Position numbers and translations under genes: made by a program | In this document: piece after piece, positions 1 to 5,034 of the stretch | Layout of the letters: every line of letters starts with the position of its first letter | Position numbering within the stretch: the first letter of the stretch is position 1 | DNA from: Chromatiales bacterium | GTDB taxonomy: Bacteria > Pseudomonadota > Gammaproteobacteria > CAMYNG01 | Assembly (NCBI GenBank): GCA_027021685.1 | Contig: JALUTW010000343.1 | Location: 1-8,112, forward strand | Direction: 5' to 3' | DNA length: 8,112 nt | Notes under the pieces: model-generated | Databases searched by the model: none | Seen by the model: the letters and a program-made list of their open reading frames with translations, nothing else | What the model was told of the DNA's origin: nothing

Positions 1-502
<502 letters not shown>

Positions 503-542
503 GGTATCTGCTTCCTTTAAGCCTGTTTTCCGTCCTGCCCGG

Positions 543-1841
543 TCATCTGCGGGCGTTCATCACTTCTCTGAAAGTTCTTTTGATTTCAGTCACTTGAACC
601 TGTTCCTTGACCCAGTCCACCACCTGGCGTTCCAGCTCCATGGACTCGATCTCGGCCAGCCGGCCGCGTTCGCCATAGTACCATTGGACGACCTGCTCCG
701 GCTGCTCGTAGGCCGCCGCGATGCGCTCCACCGCTGCCCGCACCCGGGCCGGGTCGGCCGCCAGCCCCTGGCGCTTGACGATCTCGGCCAGCACCAGTCC
801 CAGCCTGACCCGGCGCTCGGCCTGGTCCCGGAACAGGGCCGGCTGCAGGGCGTCCAGGTTCTCCCGCACCCCCTGGCGTTGCAGGTTCTGTGCCATCTGG
901 CGGGCCAGGTTGGCCGATTCCTCCTCCACCAGGGCCGCCGGCACCTCGAACCGGTGGGCCTCCAGCAGCAGGTCCATCACCGCCTCCTTGGCCTGGGCCT
1001 CGAGGGCCTCGTCCAGCTCCCGCTGCATGCTCTGGCGCACCTCCTGGCGCATCCTTTCCACGTCGCCGTCGGCCACGCCCAGGCGGCGGGCGAAGTCGGC
1101 ATCCACCTCGGGCAGCCTGGCCGCCTCCACCCGCTTGACGGTGACGGTGAACCGGGCGATCTTGCCCGCCACTTCCCTGGCGCGGTAGTCGTCGGGGAAG
1201 GTGACCTCCACGGTGCGGGTCTCGCCGGGGGCGGCCCCCACCAGGCCCTGCTCGAAGTCCGGCAGCATGCGCCCGCGGCCCAGCTCGATGGCCACGTCGG
1301 CCCCCTCGCCGCCGGTGAAGGGCTCGCCGTCGATGGTACCTTTATAATCCACCACCACCCGGTCGCCCTCGGCGGCCGGGCGCTCCACCGCCTCCCAGGT
1401 GGCGTTCTGGCGGCGGATGGTCTCGATGGTCTCGTCCACGTCGGCCTCGGTGATCTCGGCCACCGGCAGCTCCAGCTGGCGGCCGCTGAGATCGGCCGGC
1501 TCGATCTCGGGGTAGATCTCGAAGGTGGCGGTGTAGCGCAGGCCGGCCTCGGTCTCCCCCGGCTCGAACCGGGGCGTGCCCGCCGGCCGCAGCCGCTCCT
1601 GGCTCACCGCCTCGTAGAAGGTGCGCTGCATGAGGTCGGACACCACCTCGCGCCGCACCTGGCTGCCGTAGCGGCTGGCCACCACCTTGAGCGGCACCTT
1701 GCCGGGGCGGAAGCCCTTGAGCTTGACCGTCCGGGCCAGGTCCTTGAGCCGCTTCTGCACGGCCTCGTCCACCTGGTCCTGCGGCACCTCCACGGTGAGC
1801 CTGCGCTCGAGATTGCTGATGGATTCGACGGATACCTGCAT
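543..1841 (-). CDS. tig: Trigger factor, ribosome-bound chaperone and peptidyl-prolyl isomerase
   Basis: Trigger factor binds the ribosomal exit tunnel through protein L23 and shields nascent chains. The protein is 432 residues, the same length as the E. coli protein. The N-terminal ribosome-docking domain (about 1-115) carries the signature GFRPGKVP at 43-50. The FKBP-type isomerase domain spans about 155-240 (from EGDRVVVDYKG to FTVTVKRVEA). The remainder is the helical substrate-binding C-terminal domain. I chose the ATG at 1841 because MQVSVESISNLERRLTVEVP matches the family N-terminus and because an AGGGGA Shine-Dalgarno lies 5 nt upstream; the frame stays open upstream to 1952 but runs into leader sequence and does not resemble trigger factor. 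The gene follows tRNA-Leu by 81 nt and precedes clpP by 40 nt. No clear promoter is visible in the 81-nt leader, which suggests transcription from the tRNA promoters upstream. Confidence 0.97.
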   Translation of the reverse strand: MQVSVESISNLERRLTVEVPQDQVDEAVQKRLKDLARTVKLKGFRPGKVPLKVVASRYGSQVRREVVSDLMQRTFYEAVSQERLRPAGTPRFEPGETEAGLRYTATFEIYPEIEPADLSGRQLELPVAEITEADVDETIETIRRQNATWEAVERPAAEGDRVVVDYKGTIDGEPFTGGEGADVAIELGRGRMLPDFEQGLVGAAPGETRTVEVTFPDDYRAREVAGKIARFTVTVKRVEAARLPEVDADFARRLGVADGDVERMRQEVRQSMQRELDEALEAQAKEAVMDLLLEAHRFEVPAALVEEESANLARQMAQNLQRQGVRENLDALQPALFRDQAERRVRLGLVLAEIVKRQGLAADPARVRAAVERIAAAYEQPEQVVQWYYGERGRLAEIESMELERQVVDWVKEQVQVTEIKRTFREVMNARR

Positions 1842-1854
1842 CGGATTCCCCTGC

Positions 1855-1872
1855 GCGCCGGCCGTCCGGCGC
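1855..1872 (-). other. GC-rich hairpin abutting the tig ribosome-binding site
   Basis: A perfect 7-bp inverted repeat (GCGCCGG, 4-nt loop, CCGGCGC) ends 2 nt before the tig Shine-Dalgarno at 1847-1852. In the minus-strand transcript it would form a stable stem in the 5' leader. It has no U-tract, so it is not a standard terminator. It could mark tRNA/mRNA processing or limit ribosome access. Structure is seen; role is inferred. Confidence 0.4.
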
Positions 1873-1894
1873 CTGTGCTGTCGGTGTGTTCGCC

Positions 1895-1911
1895 GCCCCG
1901 TGCCGCGGGGC
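1895..1911 (-). other. Hairpin between tRNA-Leu and tig
   Basis: A 6-bp perfect stem (GCCCCG / CGGGGC, 5-nt loop) starts 11 nt downstream of the tRNA-Leu CCA end. It is followed by GGCGAACA and not by a run of T, so it is a poor intrinsic terminator. It may protect the 3' end or help separate the tRNA from the tig message. Confidence 0.35.
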
Positions 1912-1922
1912 CGCTGCGGAGA

Positions 1923-2007
1923 TGGTGCGAAAGGAGAGACTCGAACTCTCACCCCTTTCGGGACTGGAACCTAAATCCAGCGCGTCTACCAGTTCCGCCA
2001 CTTTCGC
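1923..2007 (-). tRNA. tRNA-Leu (anticodon UAG)
   Basis: The 85-nt gene folds as a class II tRNA: acceptor GCGAAAG pairs with CTTTCGC, the discriminator is A73, and CCA is encoded. The anticodon loop TTTAGGT gives UAG, which decodes CUN leucine codons. The long variable arm has a CCC-GAAA-GGG stem, as expected for tRNA-Leu, and the T arm is GAGAG-TTCGAGT-CTCTC. It is the last tRNA of the array before tig and has a candidate promoter of its own 31 nt upstream. Confidence 0.97.
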
Positions 2008-2031
2008 CCGCCGGGGCGCCGGGCCCCGTCG

Positions 2032-2090
2032 CGGAGCCATTATACGCCCTCCCGGACACCCGGTAACCCCCTATTTATTAAAGCGTTTTA
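2032..2090 (-). promoter_or_regulatory. Candidate strong sigma70 promoter for tRNA-Leu (and tig-clpP) with UP-like element
   Basis: Reading the minus strand, a perfect -10 TATAAT lies at 2044-2039. A weak -35 (TTACCG, 2066-2061) is spaced 16 nt upstream. An AT-rich block at about 2090-2071 (AAAACGCTTTAATAAATA), in an otherwise very GC-rich region, sits where an UP element for the RNA polymerase alpha subunit would be, about -39 to -58 from a start near 2032. The sequence after the -10 (GGCTCCGCG) is GC-rich, as in stringently controlled stable-RNA promoters. The -35 is the weak part of the call. Confidence 0.6.
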
Positions 2091-2122
2091 CGGGAAGACG
2101 GGCGGTGGCGGGAACAAAGAGC

Positions 2123-2198
2123 TGGTGGGCCGTGAAGGACTCGAACCTTCAACCAATGGATTAAGAGTCCACTGCTCTACCAATTGAGCTAACGGCCC
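2123..2198 (-). tRNA. tRNA-Lys (anticodon CUU)
   Basis: The 76-nt gene has acceptor GGGCCGT paired with ACGGCCC, discriminator A73 and encoded CCA. The anticodon stem is GTGGA/TCCAT and its loop CTCTTAA gives CUU, which reads only AAG. The T arm is GAAGG-TTCGAGT-CCTTC. E. coli uses only UUU lysine tRNAs; a dedicated AAG reader fits a genome that, from its GC content, should favour AAG. Confidence 0.96.
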
Positions 2199-2219
2199 GC
2201 GCCGTTTCAGCGGGGCGCC

Positions 2220-2249
2220 ATTGAACCACAAGGGGTTCGGCGTTTTCAA
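2220..2249 (-). promoter_or_regulatory. Possible weak promoter upstream of tRNA-Lys
   Basis: On the minus strand TTGAAA (2249-2244, one mismatch to the -35 consensus) is separated by 18 nt from TTCAAT (2225-2220, two mismatches to the -10), and the -10 lies 21 nt before tRNA-Lys. This may be chance; tRNA-Lys could equally be read from the tRNA-Pro promoter. Confidence 0.25.
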
Positions 2250-2271
2250 GCCGGGCGCCGGGGGCGAAAGA

Positions 2272-2348
2272 TGGGGTGGCTGATGGGAATCGAACCCACG
2301 ACCACAGGAGCCACAATCCTGTGCTCTACCAACTGAGCTACAGCCACC
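2272..2348 (-). tRNA. tRNA-His (anticodon GUG)
   Basis: The 77-nt gene closely matches E. coli tRNA-His. The encoded extra G at position -1 (2348) faces C73, the histidine identity pair. The acceptor is GTGGCTG/CAGCCAC, the anticodon loop TTGTGGC gives GUG, and CCA is encoded at 2274-2272. The T arm is GTGGG-TTCGATT-CCCAT. It is the third tRNA of the array in transcription order. Confidence 0.97.
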
Positions 2349-2417
2349 ATAAAACCAGGTTCTAGCGGCTAGGTTCCAGCAGCCTGGGCCGGCGGCCAAG
2401 GAGCCGGTGTCTGCTTC

Positions 2418-2494
2418 TGGCACCCCGGGAGGGATTCGAACCCCCGACCCAGAGCTTAGAAGGCTCTTGCTCTATCCGACTGAGCTACCGGGGC
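2418..2494 (-). tRNA. tRNA-Arg (anticodon UCU)
   Basis: The 77-nt gene has anticodon stem AGAGC/GCTCT and loop CTTCTAA, giving UCU, which decodes AGA/AGG. The T arm is GGGGG-TTCGAAT-CCCTC, the discriminator is G73 and CCA is encoded. The acceptor stem pairs GCCCCGG with CCGGGGT, so the first pair is a G1:U72 wobble instead of the usual Watson-Crick pair. Everything else is canonical, so the gene is probably functional. Confidence 0.95.
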
Positions 2495-2499
2495 CTGCC

Positions 2500-2515
2500 C
2501 CCCGATGCCTCGGGG
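2500..2515 (-). other. Hairpin in the spacer between tRNA-Pro and tRNA-Arg
   Basis: A 6-bp perfect stem (CCCCGA, 4-nt loop, TCGGGG) lies 5 nt upstream of the tRNA-Arg 5' end in the 62-nt spacer. It has no T-run, so termination is unlikely. It may present the precursor for RNase E/RNase P processing; this role is inferred. Confidence 0.35.
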
Positions 2516-2556
2516 ATGGCCCGCATCCTACCATACCCCCGTCCGGGGACGATGCC

Positions 2557-2633
2557 TGGTCGGGGCAGAGGGATTCGAACCCCCGACTCCCTGCTCCCAA
2601 AGCAGGTGCGCTACCAGGCTGCGCTATGCCCCG
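2557..2633 (-). tRNA. tRNA-Pro (anticodon UGG)
   Basis: The 77-nt gene has acceptor CGGGGCA/TGCCCCG, discriminator A73 and encoded CCA. The anticodon stem is CCTGC/GCAGG and the loop TTTGGGA gives UGG, the proline anticodon that can read all CCN codons when modified. The T arm is GGGGG-TTCGAAT-CCCTC. It is the first gene of the array, with its promoter about 40 nt upstream. Confidence 0.97.
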
Positions 2634-2671
2634 CAAGGTGTGGCCCGCGGCCCGGCGACACAAGGGCCGGG

Positions 2672-2701
2672 ATGATACTCACGGGCCCGGTGGTGCGTCA
2701 A
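2672..2701 (-). promoter_or_regulatory. Sigma70 promoter of the tRNA array
   Basis: On the minus strand TTGACG (2701-2696) and TATCAT (2677-2672) each differ from consensus at one base and are 18 nt apart. Transcription would start near 2665, about 30 nt before tRNA-Pro. The bases after the -10 (CCCGGCCC) form a GC-rich discriminator, the hallmark of ppGpp/DksA-repressed stable-RNA promoters in proteobacteria. A second TATCAT lies directly upstream at 2706-2701. Confidence 0.75.
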
Positions 2702-2727
2702 TGATAGCAGGGCGGGAGCCCGCACAC

Positions 2728-2756
2728 TTGGCGCGGGGACCGGCGCATGAGAAAAT
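2728..2756 (+). promoter_or_regulatory. Candidate folD promoter
   Basis: TTGGCG (2728-2733) is followed after 17 nt by GAAAAT (2751-2756); each has two mismatches to consensus. A start near 2763 would give a leader of about 32 nt before the folD ATG at 2795 and would exclude the earlier in-frame ATG at 2747. It lies back to back with the tRNA promoter, so the 161-nt gap serves both directions. Confidence 0.4.
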
Positions 2757-2794
2757 CGCCGCCCCATGCCCGTCCCTGTCCCCCAGCCCGCCCC

Positions 2795-3673
2795 ATGACC
2801 GCCCGCCTCATCGACGGCCGGGCCATCGCCGCCCGGGTGCGTGCCGAGGTGGCCGCGCGGGTGGCCGCCCGGCGGGAGCAGGGCCGGGCCACACCGGGAC
2901 TGGCGGTGGTGCTGGTGGGCGAGGATCCCGCCTCCCAGGTCTACGTGCGCAACAAGCGCCGGGCCTGCGAGGAAGCCGGCATCGCCTCCTTCGCCCACGA
3001 CCTGCCGGCGGACGCCTCCGAGGCCGAGCTGCTGGCCCTCATCGACCGGCTCAATGCCGATCCCGCGGTCAACGGTATCCTGGTCCAGCTCCCCCTGCCG
3101 GGGCACATGGACACCCAGGCGGTCATCGAGCGCATCCGTCCGGACAAGGACGTTGACGGCTTCCATCCCTACAACGTGGGCCGGCTGGCCGTGCGCCGCC
3201 CCGCCCTGCGGTCCTGCACCCCGGCCGGGATCATGACCCTGCTGGAGCACATCGGGGCCGAGGTGCGGGGCCTGGATGCGGTGGTGGTGGGGGCCTCCAA
3301 CCACGTGGGACGCCCCATGGCCCTGGAACTGCTGCTGGCCGGGTGCACGGTCACCGTCTGCCACCGCTTCACCCGGGACCTGGCCGCCGAGGTGACCCGT
3401 GCCCAGCTCCTGGTGGTGGCGGTGGGCAAGCCCGGGCTGATCCCGGGCGAGTGGGTCCGGCCCGGTGCCATCGTCATCGACGTGGGCATCAACCGCACCG
3501 GGGACGGGCGCCTGGTGGGGGACGTGGAGTTCGAGACCGCGGCCCAGCGCGCCGGCTGGATCACCCCGGTGCCCGGCGGCGTGGGCCCCATGACCGTGGC
3601 CACCCTGCTGCAGAACACCCTGCAGGCGGCGGAGATGCAGGAAACGGCCGGTGCCGCGGGCACCGGCCGCTGA
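2795..3673 (+). CDS. folD: Bifunctional methylenetetrahydrofolate dehydrogenase / methenyltetrahydrofolate cyclohydrolase
   Basis: FolD interconverts 5,10-methylene-, 5,10-methenyl- and 10-formyl-tetrahydrofolate using NADP, supplying one-carbon units for purines and formyl-Met-tRNA. The 292-residue protein aligns with E. coli FolD nearly end to end. The catalytic Lys54 and Tyr50 sit in the YVRNKRRACEE motif; Gln98 is in ILVQLPLP and Asp121 in PDKDVDGFHP (116-125). The nucleotide-binding motif GASNHVGRP is at 166-174 and PGGVGPMTVATL at 260-271. I chose ATG 2795 because MTARLIDG matches the family start (MAAKIIDG in E. coli) and a candidate promoter lies between it and the upstream ATG at 2747, although 2747 has a GGGGA nearby and 2795 has no clear Shine-Dalgarno. 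The last codons are built from an 11-bp inverted repeat. The gene converges on the cupredoxin gene with 9 nt between stops. Confidence 0.97.
   Translation: MTARLIDGRAIAARVRAEVAARVAARREQGRATPGLAVVLVGEDPASQVYVRNKRRACEEAGIASFAHDLPADASEAELLALIDRLNADPAVNGILVQLPLPGHMDTQAVIERIRPDKDVDGFHPYNVGRLAVRRPALRSCTPAGIMTLLEHIGAEVRGLDAVVVGASNHVGRPMALELLLAGCTVTVCHRFTRDLAAEVTRAQLLVVAVGKPGLIPGEWVRPGAIVIDVGINRTGDGRLVGDVEFETAAQRAGWITPVPGGVGPMTVATLLQNTLQAAEMQETAGAAGTGR
3645..3669 (-). terminator. Inverted repeat inside the 3' end of folD, probable terminator of the cupredoxin gene
   Basis: CGGCCGGTGCC (3645-3655), a 3-nt loop and GGCACCGGCCG (3659-3669) form a perfect 11-bp stem. On the minus strand it begins 13 nt after the cupredoxin stop codon and is followed by TTTCC, a short T-tract, so it looks like an intrinsic terminator for that gene. 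On the plus strand it ends just before the folD stop and has no T-run. The stem is certain; terminator activity is inferred. Confidence 0.6.
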
Positions 3674-3682
3674 CCTGCGCCT

Positions 3683-4198
3683 TCAATCGCCGCCCGCGAC
3701 GACGATCCGCCCCCGCATGCCGGCCTCGAAGTGACCCGGCATCAGGCAGGCGAACTCCACCGCGCCGCCTTCCGGCAGCTTCCAGACGAGTTCTCCCTGT
3801 TCGCCCGGCCCGGCCGACACGGCACCCGGGTCGTCGTGTTTCATGCCGGGATTCCTGCGCATCATCTCGGCATGTTCCTTCAACTCCTCGCGCGTACCCA
3901 GAACCAGTTCATGGCGCTGGGCGCCCTTGTTCCGGACCACGATGCGCAGGGTTTCCCCGGGCCGTGCCTCGATCCGGCTCGGCGAGAAGCGCATGTTGTC
4001 ATCCATCTCGACATGCACGGTGCGGTCCACCTTTTCCGGCTGCCCCGGCATGCCAATGGCATGGTGGCCACCGTCGTGCCCCTTGCCATGGTCCTTCCCG
4101 TGATGATGATCCCCCCCGTGGCCTCCGCCTGCCCACACTGTCATTCCGGTGAAACCCAGAACGGCAACTGCCGCGACACTCAGAACGGTCTTTTTCAT
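3683..4198 (-). CDS. Periplasmic cupredoxin with His-rich N-terminus, CopI-like copper-tolerance protein
   Basis: The 171-residue product begins with a Sec signal peptide (hydrophobic core 5-20, likely cleavage after VWA at 23). A His-rich linker follows with eight histidines between 27 and 46. A single cupredoxin domain occupies about 58-168. The type 1 copper ligands are visible: His96 (RHELVLG), Cys151, His156 and Met161 (in FACLMPGHFEAGM). Between the first ligand and the others lies a Met/His-rich segment (EHAEMMRRNPGMKHDDPG, 108-125) that I recall from CopI-type cuproproteins, which protect against periplasmic copper in proteobacteria. It could instead be an electron-transfer cupredoxin. 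The start has a strong AGGGAGGGG ribosome-binding site. The gene lies 97 nt downstream of the secreted orphan at 4298, past a hairpin, and no other copper genes are in the window. Fold and copper site are secure; physiological role is inferred. Confidence 0.85.
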   Translation of the reverse strand: MKKTVLSVAAVAVLGFTGMTVWAGGGHGGDHHHGKDHGKGHDGGHHAIGMPGQPEKVDRTVHVEMDDNMRFSPSRIEARPGETLRIVVRNKGAQRHELVLGTREELKEHAEMMRRNPGMKHDDPGAVSAGPGEQGELVWKLPEGGAVEFACLMPGHFEAGMRGRIVVAGGD

Positions 4199-4275
4199 AT
4201 CCCCTCCCTATGGTGACTGTCATCCTCGGTCTCGATCCCGGGCCGCCATGCCGGCACCCCGCATGATTCGGAAAC

Positions 4276-4296
4276 CCTGGCGCGTCGGGCGCCAGG
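4276..4296 (-). terminator. Hairpin after the secreted orphan, possible terminator
   Basis: A perfect 8-bp stem (CCTGGCGC / GCGCCAGG, 5-nt loop) begins one base after the stop codon of the gene at 4298-4957. On the minus strand it is followed by GTTTCC, a weak T-tract. It may end the gltX-cysS-orphan transcript or only attenuate reading into the cupredoxin gene. Confidence 0.5.
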
Positions 4297-4297
4297 C

Positions 4298-4957
4298 TCA
4301 GTTGGGCACCAGGTACAGGTCCGCGGTCTCGTCCAGGCCGTCGAAGCAGAGCCGGTAGTCCTCGGTGGTCATGATGCCGCGGTTGAACCGGCGCTTTTCG
4401 TAGGCGGCCTCGTCGATCTCGTCGACATCCAGCATCAGGGACACGGGCCTCCCGTGATAGTTCCCCTCGCAGCGCTCGAAGATGAGCTCGCCCGAGGCAT
4501 CGAACGAGCGGAAGGCGTGCAGGCCGTCGTTGTACTGGTGAACGAAGATCAACGTCTGCGACGGCGCATTGCGGTAGCGCGGCAGGTAGGCCACGGCGTA
4601 GTCGCGGATCACGCGGCCCCGATCGTCGTAGATGTAGACCTCGGCCGTATGCAGGGCCTCGGGATTCTCGCGCTCCCACTGCAGGCGGCTGATGAGCCGG
4701 CCGCTGGCCTTGTCATAGTATTCCACCTGGCGGTAGAACTCGGGATCACCGGCATAGCCGCCCACGCTCTGCTTCACTTCCACCTCGCGCCCGGCGATCT
4801 GGCGCCGGTGCAGCTTGAGCAGGTTCTCGGCGAAGGCGTTCCAGTCACGCACGTGGCGCTTGTCCTCCTTGAGGGTCTGTTCGTCGTCGGCCACCGCCGG
4901 GAGTGCCACCAGCACCAGGGCCAGGCCTGCCAGCAGACATGCGTACACTCGGCTCAT
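4298..4957 (-). CDS. Secreted protein of unknown function (219 residues)
   Basis: I do not recognise this family. The product has a clear Sec signal peptide (MSRVYACLLAGLALVLVALP, cleavage likely after AVA at 23) and no further membrane segment, so it should be periplasmic or exported. The mature part is mixed and strongly charged: a basic helical N-terminal segment (about 25-65), then a central stretch of YYDKASGRLISR, IYDDRGRVIRDY and SFDASGELIFERC (80-163) that reads like repeated beta-hairpins of the form aromatic-D-x-x-G-x-hydrophobic. The mature chain has two cysteines, Cys163 and Cys204, which could form a disulfide; Cys7 is inside the signal peptide and is not a lipobox. An AGGGGAGG ribosome-binding site lies 8 nt before ATG 4957. 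The gene follows cysS by 77 nt and precedes the cupredoxin gene. Its coding status is well supported by start signal, signal peptide and composition. Confidence 0.85.
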   Translation of the reverse strand: MSRVYACLLAGLALVLVALPAVADDEQTLKEDKRHVRDWNAFAENLLKLHRRQIAGREVEVKQSVGGYAGDPEFYRQVEYYDKASGRLISRLQWERENPEALHTAEVYIYDDRGRVIRDYAVAYLPRYRNAPSQTLIFVHQYNDGLHAFRSFDASGELIFERCEGNYHGRPVSLMLDVDEIDEAAYEKRRFNRGIMTTEDYRLCFDGLDETADLYLVPN

Positions 4958-4995
4958 GAACCATGCCTCCCCTCTCGATTCGTCCTCAATGTGAC

Positions 4996-5024
4996 CGGCG
5001 GCAGCCGCCGTGGTTCCCGGAACC
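4996..5024 (-). other. Two adjacent short hairpins between cysS and the secreted orphan
   Basis: In transcription order, GGTTCC/GGAACC around a single base (5024-5012) is followed at once by a 6-bp stem CGGCGG/CCGCCG with a 3-nt loop (5010-4996). Neither has a T-tract. They fill much of the 77-nt gap and may stabilise the 3' end of the cysS message or partly separate it from the next gene. Confidence 0.35.
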
Positions 5025-5034
5025 CGCCCCGGCC

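Noticed and set aside
1842..1952. N-terminal extension of trigger factor from 1952
   Set aside because: The extra 37 codons are Arg-rich leader and run into the tRNA-Leu gene, while ATG 1841 has a good ribosome-binding site and the family N-terminus.
2123..2633. The clustered tRNA genes as a possible integration site
   Set aside because: All five tRNA genes are complete with encoded CCA; no integrase gene, duplicated tRNA 3' end or direct repeat flanks them.
2747..2794. N-terminal extension of FolD from ATG 2747
   Set aside because: The 16 added residues are Pro/Arg-rich, have no counterpart in FolD proteins and overlap the candidate promoter. The GGGGA near 2747 leaves some doubt.
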